Origin: Natranaeroarchaeum aerophilus
Lineage (GTDB): Archaea > Halobacteriota > Halobacteria > Halobacteriales > Natronoarchaeaceae
Length of the DNA stretch: 64,000 nt
Assembly: GCF_023638055.1 (NCBI RefSeq)
Contig: NZ_JAKRVY010000011.1
Location: 1 to 64,000 of the forward strand
Reading direction: 5' to 3'
Shown here: positions 1 to 8,841 of the stretch, piece after piece
Layout of the letters: every line of letters begins with the position of its first letter
Position numbering within the stretch: position 1 is the first letter of the stretch
The notes under the pieces: generated by a model
Database searches by the model: none
What the model was told of the DNA's origin: nothing
What the model saw: only the letters and a program-made list of their open reading frames with translations
Made by a program: the position numbers and the translations under genes

Positions 1-710
1 ACACAGTTCCAACACCCTGCTTCCTTCATTGAGAACGTTTCTATGACACGCTCATACTCATACCAAGATTTCTCACTCCAGTAGAAGACCGATATCGAAG
101 GAGTCGATCAAGTCGGATTTAGTGTATTAATGCTGCATATGCGCTGTGTATTCAGCACGCGGTTTCTATCAGCTTTCGTGGACTTCAGTACAAAATAGCG
201 GCTCTCATAAGGAGGCACACCGAGGGATGTTTTTTGGTTACGTGACGGCCCGCCCCGCGCGTCGCATTCCGCCCTCCGCGTCGCTCGCGACCGACCATTC
301 CGGGCGGGCTTCCGCTCCGGTAGGTGCGGTTCCTGCCGGGCTAAAGTGCATGTGCCCTCGACGCCAGCGCTTCACCCGTTCGGGTCCTGCGGACCTCGGC
401 GAAGCCGACCCCGACGGACGTGGTTGCGTCGCGGCGAACGGGGAATGCGCTGGCCGCTCGCTCCGGGCGGGTCGCTGGAAGACTCACTCCGCTCGTCTTC
501 CAAGCCCTGCCTCGCTACACTCGGCAGGACGGCGCGCGGTGCTGGTTGGGTGGTCTCCCTATGGCGCGCTCTCGCTCGCGCCCATAGGGGCGCTCGCGAA
601 GGCGCGAGCGAGAGCGCGTAGATGATTCTGTCGGTCGGTGTCGTCGGAAAACCGCGATGTATAGGCATCGCGGTGGTGGCGCGTGAGCGCCTTCGGAGCA
701 AGTAACTCCA
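1..710. other. GC-rich intergenic region with no credible gene
   Basis: I see no convincing gene here. The first 200 bases are moderately AT-rich and the stretch from about 240 to 640 is very GC-rich. Open frames through the GC-rich part exist on both strands but read as low-complexity Arg/Ala/Pro/Ser text with no recognisable domain. The notable element is a perfect 18-bp inverted repeat at 565-618, listed separately. The region may be a long leader or control region for the OB-fold gene at 711. Confidence 0.5.
565..618. repeat. Perfect 18-bp GC inverted repeat (hairpin)
   Basis: The left arm 565-582 (CGCGCTCTCGCTCGCGCC) is the exact reverse complement of the right arm 601-618, with an 18-nt spacer. 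The second arm ends 92 nt before the ATG at 711. It could be a strong RNA hairpin in a leader, a terminator or a protein-binding site; the sequence alone does not decide. Confidence 0.7.
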
Positions 711-1607
711 ATGTCAAGTAACAACTCTAGTAGCAAGGTCGTTTCGGTGGATGAACAGGCATTCGAGAACGCGGACGAGCAGGCGGTCGACGAGGATGGC
801 TTCCCGGTCGTCGACGAGACGCCGGAGTTCGAGGCGGCGGTCGAGCAGGAGACGCAGGCGAAGGTGGATGCAAACCACCCGGATGGGATCGCTGACACGA
901 GCAAGGACCGGATTCACGGTGTCACCCTCGAACAGGAAGAGCGCATTCAGGCGCGGGAAGCCGAACTGGAGCGCATCAGTGCCCAAGCCGAGATGGGACC
1001 ACAGGATGGTCGGGAGCAACGCACGCGAGAGATCGCTGCGAGGCGGAGCAAAAAGCGCCGAACCATGTTCCAGAAGCGCGCGGCAAGCGTGAATCCGAAA
1101 GCCAATCCTGAGCGGGCCGATCCCCGAACGAAACTCGCACGGGAGGACCTGGCGGCTGTGAACAAACACGCCCGACGGTTGGCAGCCGAACTCGATGGGT
1201 GGTCCCGGGCAGCGATCAGTCGCTGGCTGGCCGAGGCGATCGTCGATGGCAAGAGTATCACCGACGCGGTTGTCAGCGTGCTCGAAGCGTGCAAGACGGC
1301 GCGTGGGCATGCGGTCCCGATCGGGGAACTCGAGGACGTCGCTCGTAACGAGGTGACCGTTGAGGGGCGTGTAGAGACTCTCTGGAAACCATCGCATCCA
1401 AAGATAGCCCAAGTCGGGCTGATTGCAGATGATAGTGGGAAGACCCGGGTGACGATCTGGAAGGCTTCAGACGCGAAGTGGCTTCGAGAAGGTGAGCGCG
1501 TTCGTATTCATGGGGCCTCCCGGAACTGGTACGAGGGGCGCGTCTCACTGGCCGTCACTGGGTGGAGCACCATTATGTTCCCAGGACGCGGTCGGTGGTG
1601 GGAATAG
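711..1607 (+). CDS. OB-fold single-stranded DNA-binding protein (RPA/SOSS-B-like)
   Basis: A 298-residue protein with two parts. Residues 1-200 are highly charged, rich in Glu, Arg and Ala, and contain a probable helical segment (around 145-200, including KHARRLAAELDGWSRAAISR). Residues 205-295 look like an OB fold of the RPA/aspartyl-tRNA synthetase anticodon type, with the pattern VTVEGRVETLWKPSHPKIAQ, then VRIHGASRNWYEGRVSLAV. Proteins of this layout are common on haloarchaeal plasmids and are thought to bind single-stranded DNA. The ATG at 711 is the first in frame and the acidic Ser/Asn-rich start is typical. It stands alone behind a long GC-rich leader with a perfect hairpin. The exact role, replication, repair or plasmid maintenance, cannot be read from sequence. 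Confidence 0.8.
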   Translation: MSSNNSSSKVVSVDEQAFENADEQAVDEDGFPVVDETPEFEAAVEQETQAKVDANHPDGIADTSKDRIHGVTLEQEERIQAREAELERISAQAEMGPQDGREQRTREIAARRSKKRRTMFQKRAASVNPKANPERADPRTKLAREDLAAVNKHARRLAAELDGWSRAAISRWLAEAIVDGKSITDAVVSVLEACKTARGHAVPIGELEDVARNEVTVEGRVETLWKPSHPKIAQVGLIADDSGKTRVTIWKASDAKWLREGERVRIHGASRNWYEGRVSLAVTGWSTIMFPGRGRWWE

Positions 1608-1922
1608 CCGGTAATCGGAGCTCTCTTTTTTGCTGTGTGCCAGACCGACCCTGACCCCGCCGCCCCACCCACCGCTCCGTGCTCGCGATGCTGCGCGCGC
1701 AGCCACAACCAGAAGGAAGGAATGAATCTCAAGGAACTCAAATACATCTATCAGACCGCCGAACCGGTGGTAGAGTCCTGATTGTCTGAGTCAAAGAAGT
1801 AATGAAGTCCGGAGGGTCGATCGTATAGTGTCACAGATGTGGCTTCGGTATATTCGCCGAAACACTCATTTCAGGTCTATCCATTTATGAAAAAGAATGT
1901 TGAGTTCCGGAGAAGGAGCTGA
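1608..1922. other. Intergenic region, nothing recognised
   Basis: A T-run shortly after the preceding stop (1622-1630) could end transcription. The remainder carries no recognisable gene. Confidence 0.4.
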
Positions 1923-2024
1923 TACCGCGGAAGCAGGGAGGACCCAGTGCGAGAACTCCACATCCTCCATGACATCATTGAGCCACAAATCGGCTCACTC
2001 ATCGAGTACTATGCCGAGAGCTGA
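1923..2024 (+). pseudogene. 3' remnant of an unidentified gene
   Basis: The frame ending at TGA 2022-2024 reads as natural protein text (VRELHILHDIIEPQIGSLIE, then YYAES) and overlaps the start of the next gene by 14 nt, as translationally coupled genes do. It is closed upstream by a stop at 1920-1922, so only about 33 codons remain. A GTG at 1947 could start a 25-residue peptide. It is probably the tail of a lost operon gene. The family is not recognised. Confidence 0.4.
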
Positions 2025-2732
2025 AAACGCGGTCGGTGTGGATTCCTGCCCCATGGGTGGTTCGCAACTGTCCTTACCGGAGGCAACATCGAGACGGAGC
2101 TGTACGAGGACTTCTCCGAAGTTCATACAGACAATCAAGAGGCTCGAGTGTTCGTGGATATCCCAGTCGGGCTCCCGACAGGGAGTAGGCACCGTTGCGA
2201 CATCGAGGCGCGTAATCTCCTCGGCTGCCGTGGTAACTCCGTGTTCTTTCCGCCGTGCGAATCTGCAGCCGCCATTGAAGATTACGACGAGGCCAACACG
2301 AGACATCGAGAGGAGATGGATCACGGTCTCTCCCAACAAGCCCACGCAATCAGCGACAAAATCAACGAGGTACAAACGGTCATGGACGAAACCTACGACG
2401 TGCCAATCTATGAGAGTCATCCAGAGCTCTGTTTCTACGCGCTCAACGGGCAGCCGGTTGCTTACTCGAAATCTTCGAAGCGAGGTCTCGTGTTCCGTCA
2501 GCATCTCCTCGAGGAGAAGCACTCTGGCATGAATGATAAGTACGAGCAGATACTCGACGACACTCTCCGGAAGAACATCCGGCGAGACGATATTCTCGAT
2601 TCGATGGCCCTCTCACTCGCCGCGCAGAGTGAGAAGTTACAGAGCGTTCCAGAAAACCCAGCGCCAGAGACCCCGCGTATCCACTACCCGGCCACACCCG
2701 CGCTCGCAGAGAGCCCGTGGAGTGAACTATGA
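2011..2732 (+). pseudogene. DUF429 family protein, broken by a frameshift
   Basis: DUF429 proteins are predicted RNase H-fold nucleases of unknown role. The start (MPRAENAVGVDSCP, ATG at 2011) has the expected GVD opening, but the rest (HGWFATVLTGGNIETELYED, then FVDIPVGLP, CDIEAR.LLG, YESHPELCFYALNG) lies in the next frame. The switch falls in a run of four C at 2048-2051; one more C would restore a single frame of about 241 codons. From there the sequence is intact to TGA 2730-2732, which overlaps the ATG of the next gene. The frame is otherwise well preserved, so this is a recent mutation, a programmed slip or a sequencing error in a homopolymer. A downstream start at 2148 would lack the first catalytic strand. 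Confidence 0.75.
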
Positions 2733-3415
2733 CGATTCAGGAGGCAATCGACCGGCTAGACGTGGAGTTTCAAAAGACACCGCTCAGGTTCACGGTCGAG
2801 ACCGCACTCCAAGCCCGGCTCCTCGAACTCCTACGGGCCAACGTGGGGGAGACAATTCAGGTACGCGGTGGCTACAACACGGCCGATGCGACTGGGTACA
2901 AGCGAAAGTATCTCGATCGAATCGCGAAGCCACAGTCCATCAATAGTGTTCAACCAGAGGTGAATTTCGGCATGTCAGGCGAGGGGAATCGGAGCCTCGA
3001 TATCGCAGTTCTAGAGCCGCGTCACGATTCGGAATATGACGACCTCGACTATCTTCCGGGGGTAGATGGCCCGAGGGTCACGGTCCGTCTTGTGGACGGA
3101 AGTAAATACTTCTCGACCATGTCGGTCAAACATGCAATCGAGCTCAAATACATCAAGAACGTTGACGTCGCCGGCGCAAAGTTCAAACGTGAGAATATCG
3201 ACAAGTGGCCGCATTTCTCCGCAGATTTAGCTAAGCTTGGCGACCTCTCGAATGCCGAGTCACGACACCTCATCGTCGTTTCGAACAAAAATCCATTCCA
3301 GCAAGGGGAGGTCGATAATCGGAGTACAGCGAAGGCACAGGGGCGTTACGAGAGAGTAAAAAAGGAGTGTGAAAAGCGAGCCGTCGAACTCACCGAAATC
3401 CACCCACGGGAATAG
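2729..3415 (+). CDS. Putative PD-(D/E)XK-type nuclease, coupled to DUF429
   Basis: A 228-residue protein starting in an ATGA overlap with the DUF429 frame. The middle has the layout of a restriction-endonuclease-like core: RSLDIAVLEP (acidic residue on a strand) followed at about residue 130 by VKHAIELKYIKN, an E-x-K pattern. An upstream helix with a conserved Glu (residues 20-40) would complete the fold. No helicase or methylase lies beside it. The coupling to DUF429 suggests the two proteins acted together, possibly in DNA or RNA cleavage. The nuclease assignment rests on motif spacing only; the family is not recognised by name. Confidence 0.6.
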   Translation: MTIQEAIDRLDVEFQKTPLRFTVETALQARLLELLRANVGETIQVRGGYNTADATGYKRKYLDRIAKPQSINSVQPEVNFGMSGEGNRSLDIAVLEPRHDSEYDDLDYLPGVDGPRVTVRLVDGSKYFSTMSVKHAIELKYIKNVDVAGAKFKRENIDKWPHFSADLAKLGDLSNAESRHLIVVSNKNPFQQGEVDNRSTAKAQGRYERVKKECEKRAVELTEIHPRE

Positions 3416-3473
3416 GGCAATCAAACCAGTTGTTTGATGATCCACTTAGTCTGAGCCACAGTCCAGCTATATT

Positions 3474-3644
3474 TACCAAACTGGCTTCGACGAAGACGTC
3501 CAAACGGGATCCAGTGCGAACTCATGTCTCGAGTGCAGTGGCAGGATTACTACCAACTCGGTCGAAACCACCTATGAAGACTGTGGACTCGTTGTTGACA
3601 AACAACGAAGCGACCACGGTCCGGATTGGCGGATGTACGATGAG
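3474..3644 (+). pseudogene. TFB (TFIIB) N-terminal zinc-ribbon fragment
   Basis: The frame beginning TAC at 3474 reads YQTGFDEDVQ, then CLECSGRITTNSVETTYEDC, then GLVV and DHGPDWRMYDE. This is the zinc-ribbon and B-reader start of archaeal TFB, with one normally Cys position replaced by Tyr (TYEDC). It has no start codon and no cyclin repeats follow. The segment resembles the second TFB remnant at 5648 closely at the DNA level (ACTGGCTTCG.CGAAGACGT in both). It lies just beyond the 3' end of the DUF262 gene. Confidence 0.75.
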
Positions 3645-3706
3645 GTCAATCTTGAATTCGGTTCGTGTCTTCGCGTTTTTAGTAGAGATCGAAGTTGAGT
3701 GGGTGC

Positions 3707-5392
3707 TTATTCTGATCCCTCTGAGGTGTCCTCAATTAGGATTGAATCGGCAGGAAGGTTCAACAAGTAAGCAGACTTCTCAATCAAATAATCGCGGTGT
3801 GCCTCAATCGCTTCTGGAGACCAATCACCATAGTCTCTGCGAGCTACTCGCAGTGCCAGGTCGAAACTTGAACGCGGTTTACCCCGCTTCCCCTGATAGA
3901 TAGCAGCTTTCTCATCAAATGGCTTCTGAGCAGCCTTTGCATTGAGATCGTACTGTAGAGGAATCAAATTCCCGAGCGTGTTTCTCAACTGACTTGCCTC
4001 CTCTCTGCTGAAATTGTCTTCCCAGTAATCGTATTTTTCCATTGCAGAAGCGTATGACTTGGGAAGCACGTGTTCTATATGCATTCCACCGCCTCTCTTC
4101 TTAATCCGCTCAACCTTCTGCGAATCACTCAGGCTGTATTCAATAGCAATCAGCAGGCTCTTGTGCCACTTTTCGTCTCCATATACATTATCAGAATACA
4201 GGCCATCTCGAACCCGTTCCGGAATATTATCTCGCTTCCTCTTACTCTCAATATACTCCTGGATCTCCTCCAAACTGGCACCATCACGCAGCAGAGTCAG
4301 AATCTTGATTGAGGGTATCTTGATTTTCTCACTGGTATAGTCTCCAATCCAGTACGAATAGTAGAATCCGATGAGCTCATCACGCAACTCGTCAAAGTAA
4401 TCAAGACCGTCTTTCTTAGCGCCAATAAGAATCGTCTTCCAATACAAAGTATGTGACAGATTTTCTAGGATGAAGATTTCTTTCGAACCTGAGTTTTCGA
4501 TCAGGTTGTAATTGTCCACGAAGTCCCGAATATCTTTGACAATTTTCTTAGGGTTCTGTCCTTCAAACTCGGACTTCAGCTCCTGATACCTCGTTTCCTG
4601 TGCCTTGGACTGTTGAAGATACAGCCGATACATTCCAAGGATACTGTCCAAGGTATCATAGTCATCATCAACCTTCGTAGTGATTTCCTGCCAGACCTCG
4701 ATTACATCGTCCTTGTCTTCATCATCCTCCAAATTGCTAAGCAGATAGCTCTTGGTGAGATCAGAAACCGTCAAATCCTTCCCACGAGTATTGATGGTCT
4801 GGAAAAGCCTGACAGCATGTGTAAGATCATCGCTGATGATTCTAATCAGTTCGATATTCTGATCGATGAACTCGAAGAAGTCGTTGAGATCTTCATGTCT
4901 ATCTCCAAACTTTGTCTCCAGACAATCTATCAGGATTTCAGCAGCCTCAGTGTACCTGTTTTCCTCGTCTAAGTCTATCGATTTGAGTACTGATTGTTCA
5001 AGATCAGTTTGCTTACTTGTTCTCAACCGAGGCCTCTCTAACGCCTGTTCATGGAGTCTTCCTTCGACCCTTCTCTTGTTCATATCGCTCAAGTAATCGT
5101 GGAAATGGTCGTTGAAGATTGCATAGAGAATGATGAGAGAAGTCATCCTCTGCTGTCCATCCAATATATCAAAACGTGAATCGCCGTCCTCTTTCACCAA
5201 AATAACCGATCCCAGGTAGTAGGGACTGTCTCGGTCCTCACTCCACGATTCGTAGAGGTCATCAATCAACTGATCAATATGCGATTTCTCCCAGCTATAC
5301 GGTCGCTGATACCGAGGAATTTGATAAAGGTCCTCCTCACCATCAAACAGATCCCGGCACTTCACCGGATCCGGATTGAAACTGTGCTGCAT
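3707..5392 (-). CDS. DUF262/DUF1524 protein (GmrSD-like type IV restriction)
   Basis: A 561-residue protein with both hallmark domains of the GmrSD/SspE/BrxU group. The N-terminal DUF262 (ParB-like NTPase fold) has the motif FDILDGQQRMTSLI at residues 75-88. The C-terminal DUF1524 has an HNH-type motif HIEHVLPKS near residue 437 followed by LGNLIPL. Family members use NTP hydrolysis to trigger cutting of modified phage DNA. Here both domains are in one chain and no partner adjoins it. The gene is more AT-rich than its neighbours, which suggests transfer from another source, and it sits between two decayed TFB fragments. The ATG at 5390-5392 fits the family start (MQHSFNPDPVKCRDLF). Confidence 0.88.
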   Translation of the reverse strand: MQHSFNPDPVKCRDLFDGEEDLYQIPRYQRPYSWEKSHIDQLIDDLYESWSEDRDSPYYLGSVILVKEDGDSRFDILDGQQRMTSLIILYAIFNDHFHDYLSDMNKRRVEGRLHEQALERPRLRTSKQTDLEQSVLKSIDLDEENRYTEAAEILIDCLETKFGDRHEDLNDFFEFIDQNIELIRIISDDLTHAVRLFQTINTRGKDLTVSDLTKSYLLSNLEDDEDKDDVIEVWQEITTKVDDDYDTLDSILGMYRLYLQQSKAQETRYQELKSEFEGQNPKKIVKDIRDFVDNYNLIENSGSKEIFILENLSHTLYWKTILIGAKKDGLDYFDELRDELIGFYYSYWIGDYTSEKIKIPSIKILTLLRDGASLEEIQEYIESKRKRDNIPERVRDGLYSDNVYGDEKWHKSLLIAIEYSLSDSQKVERIKKRGGGMHIEHVLPKSYASAMEKYDYWEDNFSREEASQLRNTLGNLIPLQYDLNAKAAQKPFDEKAAIYQGKRGKPRSSFDLALRVARRDYGDWSPEAIEAHRDYLIEKSAYLLNLPADSILIEDTSEGSE

Positions 5393-5647
5393 TATACAGA
5401 CTGAATCAAACTACAGTTCTTTAAGGATTTTCACAGAGCTCTCAATACATATTCCGACCTACCGAAAGCACAGGATTCCCTATATCGATGGTGACTGCTC
5501 GAGGGTGCATTCCCGAACAGCATTTGAGGAACTCAGCGTAGGTGTGTCGAGGTTTCAACTTTTCAATTGGACAAACCAGCTTGCTCGCAGTTGTTTATTC
5601 CCCTAGGATGGGTGCAGGGTGCAGACAAGGCACCTCGCGAACTACTG

Positions 5648-6212
5648 ATGGCGACTAAGAAGATCTACGAAACTGGCTTCGCCGAAGACGTATCGAACAA
5701 CAACACACCATGTCCCGAGTGTTACGGACACGTGAGAACGAATGCAGTTGAGACGATCTGCGAGGATTGTGGGCTCGTCATCGACGAATAGCGGATCAAC
5801 CACGGGCCGGAGTGGCGATCGTTCAAAAGTGACGACGAAACTCCGAATCGTGCAGGTACACCACTTACCGTCGCACGTCATGACCGAGGTATATCACAAA
5901 AATCGGTCGCAGGACCGATTCAAACGGGAACGAGCCCTTCGGGAGAAAGCACCAGCAGTTAGCTCGAATACGGCGTGAGTAGACCCATAGTCGGTTACAG
6001 CCGAAAGCCGAGTGAAACCTCGCACACGGCTTGGGCGAGGTCAGCGAGATGGCCCCGTCCCGGAGTCGGGAGTCACGAACGCCTATAAAACGCTGAACGA
6101 AAAGCTAGGGCACCCTGCCAAGCCCGTTTCCCCCATATATTCGTGCCGCGCCTCGCCTCGGTCCTTGAGTGTCCGGACGCATCACGAGACACTAAAGGAA
6201 CAAGTGGTCTAA
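5648..6212 (+). pseudogene. TFB (TFIIB) pseudogene with several lesions
   Basis: The gene starts normally (MATKKIYETGFAEDVSNN, then CPECYGHVRTNAVETICEDC, GLVIDE) and meets a TAG at 5789-5791. Beyond it the same frame continues as RINHGPEWRSFK and TPLTVARHDRGISQ. The TFB text then moves to another frame (KIGRRTDSNGNEPFGRKHQQ, LARIRRE) and breaks up; a last piece near 6090-6212 (LNEKLGHPAKPV) matches the second cyclin repeat. At least one stop and two frameshifts are present, so it cannot make a basal transcription factor. With the fragment at 3474 it shows that at least two TFB copies once lay here. Confidence 0.85.
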
Positions 6213-6283
6213 TCGATGTACGAGTTGGAGAAGGAATAATTTTCTGAGAAATCTATTTGTTTCTACAATGCGTAACCTCCCCT

Positions 6284-6796
6284 ATGACCGAGACATGGGA
6301 CGACGTCAACGAACAGGTCAAAGCGGACTGGAAAGACGACACCACACCGTTCGAGCGTGTGTACGAAATCGTCGAGCAAACCCACGATGGACAATCGGCA
6401 GCCGAGATCGCCGATCGAGCGCTCGTGAGCGAGCCGACAGCGCGTCGCCACTCCAAGGCGCTCGTGAACACGGGCTTCGCCGAGACCGAACAAGACGGCC
6501 AAACAACGCTATACAAGCGAAACAGTGACCAGGTCTTGATGGCCCGGATGCGTGAGCTGCGTGAGGAGGTCACCCGCTCGGAGTTGCTTGACAGCATCAA
6601 GGACATGAAGGCCGAGATACGACGCTACGAGGACCGCTACGACGTGGTCTCACCCGAGGAACTCGCCCAGCAACTCGACGCCGACGAGACGGCGGGCTGG
6701 GACGATCTCACCGCGTGGCGAACGACACGGCAGAATCTCGCCGTCGCCCAAGCAGCACTCGCCTACGACGAGGCCAGCCACCAGCTTGCTGTATGA
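6284..6796 (+). CDS. Winged-helix protein, putative antitoxin of a TumE-like pair
   Basis: A 170-residue protein with an HTH at residues 30-70 (SAAEIADRALVSEPTARRHS) followed by a wing (GFAETEQDGQTTLYKRN) and a helical, charged second half probably used for dimerisation. The ATG at 6284 (MTETWDDVNE) is preferred to 6257 because family members begin with this peptide. Its stop overlaps the start of the next gene (GTATGA), so the two are coupled. A related protein lies at 7253-7804 on the other strand. An upstream DNA-binding antitoxin with a toxin directly downstream is the usual order, but function here is inferred from context. Confidence 0.75.
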   Translation: MTETWDDVNEQVKADWKDDTTPFERVYEIVEQTHDGQSAAEIADRALVSEPTARRHSKALVNTGFAETEQDGQTTLYKRNSDQVLMARMRELREEVTRSELLDSIKDMKAEIRRYEDRYDVVSPEELAQQLDADETAGWDDLTAWRTTRQNLAVAQAALAYDEASHQLAV

Positions 6797-7245
6797 ACGA
6801 CGACGATCGTGCCGGCGAGTTCGGGCCGATCTATCTTCCGGCACTTCAGCGGATTCGTGACATCTGGCTCGAACTCGAGCCGCTCGTCGACGAAACAGGG
6901 TACGACGACGCCGTCGCCCCCACGGAACTACAGATCAGCCTTAGTGATGGGCTCGGCGACGCCGAGAGCGCTCGGCTCGATATCCAGTGGAGTGAACTGG
7001 GGATGTATTCGTTCCATTACGTCGATAGCGACGACGTCAATTGGCGCTTCGATTGCCACCCGAACACCCACTCCCCGGAGATTCATTTCCACCCACCACC
7101 TGAAGCTGCCACGACGGACGCCGAACTGTCCTGTATCGACGTGACCGAGGTCTCACTTGTGACTCGTGCAGTCCATGCGATGTGGCGAGCAGCGTACGAC
7201 AGCGATGACGTCGATCAACTGAATAGCGCATCAAACCCGCCGTGA
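6793..7245 (+). CDS. TumE-like protein, putative toxin
   Basis: A 150-residue acidic protein coupled to the HTH gene by a 4-nt overlap. The segment VNWRFDCHPNTHSPEIHFHP, near residues 78-97, resembles the conserved centre of TumE-family toxins, where an R-x-D stretch is followed by a His-rich loop. The surrounding strands (LDIQWSELGMYSFHYVD) fit a small beta-rich domain. TumE proteins pair with HTH TumA antitoxins, which fits the gene order. Identity is below what would make this certain, and another partner of the HTH family is possible. Confidence 0.5.
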   Translation: MNDDDRAGEFGPIYLPALQRIRDIWLELEPLVDETGYDDAVAPTELQISLSDGLGDAESARLDIQWSELGMYSFHYVDSDDVNWRFDCHPNTHSPEIHFHPPPEAATTDAELSCIDVTEVSLVTRAVHAMWRAAYDSDDVDQLNSASNPP

Positions 7246-7252
7246 GACGGCA

Positions 7253-7804
7253 TTAGCGCATAGTTCGGTCAGCCGCGTCGATCATCTGGTCGCGAGCGGC
7301 TTCGACATCGGAGTAGAGTGCCAATGCGTGTTTGATAAGCCGGCGGTCTTCCAGATTCTCCTCCCAGCGGGTACTCGCGTCGCGCCGTTCGTGAAGCTCG
7401 TCACTTACGAGGTCGCCATCGGCGAGCGACTGTTCGAGCTCCTCCCACGTTTCGACGTCGTAGGTGGCCTGCCACTCCTCGATCTCCTCGGTGATCGCGA
7501 CCAATTCGTTGCGCAGTTCCTCGCGGGTGTTCTCCTCGATGAGCGTGCGGATTTCCTCAAAGAGCAGTCGTGTATAGTCCGGCTGATAGCGCGTGGTCTC
7601 GCCGGTCTCGACGCGACGCAGCTGCCCCTGGTCGACGAGATCCTGGAGTTCCTCGTTGGTCGTACTCCAGGCGGCGTCGGCCTGCTCGCTGATCCAGTTG
7701 ACCGACCGCGGTTCGCGAAGCGTCTCAGCGACCGCACGAATACGGTCACGGGCACTCATCGACTCAGTCCACGACTGGACCCCAACTCGCGAGAATTCGG
7801 ACAT
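7253..7804 (-). CDS. Winged-helix DNA-binding protein, paralogue of the 6284 gene
   Basis: A 183-residue protein with an N-terminal winged helix (VAETLREPRSVNWISEQADA, WSTTNEELQDLVDQGQLRRV, then TRYQPDY) and a long charged helical second half (ELRNELVAITEEIEEWQATY). It shares its layout and several motifs with the protein at 6284, including the helical tail with DVET.EELEQ..ADG. The ATG at 7802-7804 gives the family start MSEFSRVG; longer frames upstream look non-coding. It is divergent from the zinc-ribbon gene at 7929 with a 124-nt shared promoter region. No toxin gene sits behind it; 7 nt after its stop comes the stop of the convergent TumE-like gene. Confidence 0.75.
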   Translation of the reverse strand: MSEFSRVGVQSWTESMSARDRIRAVAETLREPRSVNWISEQADAAWSTTNEELQDLVDQGQLRRVETGETTRYQPDYTRLLFEEIRTLIEENTREELRNELVAITEEIEEWQATYDVETWEELEQSLADGDLVSDELHERRDASTRWEENLEDRRLIKHALALYSDVEAARDQMIDAADRTMR

Positions 7805-7928
7805 GCTTGGCACCTCTTGTGACGGTGGGGGTCCCCTACTCGCATATATGTTTGTACTCTCTCGTATAATCAAGAGCCCATTGCGAGCGAGGGCGTCCGG
7901 ACATTGAAATACGAAACCGACAGAAGCT

Positions 7929-8822
7929 ATGAGCCAACCGATGCACAACCGATATTCTGACTTCGAGGAACTGCGTCCGACCGGCGAGGCGTCCCACATT
8001 CCGGACACAAGGCTGGACATCGACGGTGTGGGTGACCCCCGGCGGCAACGCGTCGCGACGAGCACTGATGGCTACCCCGATGCGCCGACGGTAACCGACG
8101 GCGAGTGCCGGTCCTGTGGGGCGTCAGTCCCAGACGGCCAGACGAAATGCCGGTTCTGTCTCACCAACCATCTCGGTAGTGAGGCCACTAGCACGAACGA
8201 GTCAGCGTCGACGACGGTCCTCGGCATCGTCCACCTGGTCGTCGAATCGACCACATTCTACGGCGCCGTCGCGAAGGGCAGCGCCGCGGCGACCCTTCTC
8301 TCTGCCAACGACGCGGTGCCGGCCGTCGACGACTACACGCTCATTTACGATCTCGACGAGGCGCCAGCGCGCCAGCTGGCCGATCAATGGCCCTCACTCC
8401 CTGACGCGGTACAGGTGTCGTCAGAGGAGGGAGAGCGGCTTCTCAGTGCTGCCCGTGACCGGACTGGGTGGCACGGGCAGGGAGCGTCGGAGCGTCAGGA
8501 GCAGGCCCCGACGCGGCTCTACGACCAGCGTGGGGACGGCATCCGCAACGCGTCGCGTCTCGACGTGGTCCTCGACGATGCCGACGACGCGGTGTGGCTG
8601 GTTCCAGCGATGGCACTGACCGAATCTACTGGTGAGGCTGCGGGTGATCGGCAGGTGTCGTCGGTACCGACGGTACAGGAACTCGACTGTCAAAACTGTG
8701 GACGTGCGACCGACCATCGGTTCAAAACCCATGAGTCGGTCCCGGATGAGGCGTGGACGGGGCACCCGATGTGGGAGTGCCGGGTGTGTGGCTCCCTTCG
8801 TCACGGACCCAGTCCCGGGTAA
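7929..8822 (+). CDS. Zinc-ribbon protein of haloarchaeal plasmids
   Basis: A 297-residue acidic protein with two Cys4 elements. The first is CRSCGASVPDGQTKCRFC at residues 60-77. The second, near residues 251-290, is CQNCGRATDHRF followed by WECRVCGS. Between them is a segment of about 140 residues with a plausible alpha/beta domain (TVLGIVHLVVESTTFYGAVA and DDYTLIYDLDEAP). Similar proteins recur on haloarchaeal plasmids without a known function. It is divergent from the winged-helix gene at 7253-7804. The 41-bp inverted repeat family has a copy 19 nt after its stop. Confidence 0.7.
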   Translation: MSQPMHNRYSDFEELRPTGEASHIPDTRLDIDGVGDPRRQRVATSTDGYPDAPTVTDGECRSCGASVPDGQTKCRFCLTNHLGSEATSTNESASTTVLGIVHLVVESTTFYGAVAKGSAAATLLSANDAVPAVDDYTLIYDLDEAPARQLADQWPSLPDAVQVSSEEGERLLSAARDRTGWHGQGASERQEQAPTRLYDQRGDGIRNASRLDVVLDDADDAVWLVPAMALTESTGEAAGDRQVSSVPTVQELDCQNCGRATDHRFKTHESVPDEAWTGHPMWECRVCGSLRHGPSPG

Positions 8823-8841
8823 CGCCAGTGTTGAGCATCGG

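Noticed and set aside
146-701. Several overlapping open frames on both strands in the GC-rich leader
   Set aside because: High GC removes stop codons by chance. The translations are Arg/Ser/Pro-rich with no acidic haloarchaeal bias or domain, and they compete on both strands.
3474-5791. TFB fragments as target-site duplications of an insertion
   Set aside because: Each covers the same 50 or so codons with about one third divergence, far too long and divergent for a transposition duplication; no terminal inverted repeats or transposase were seen.
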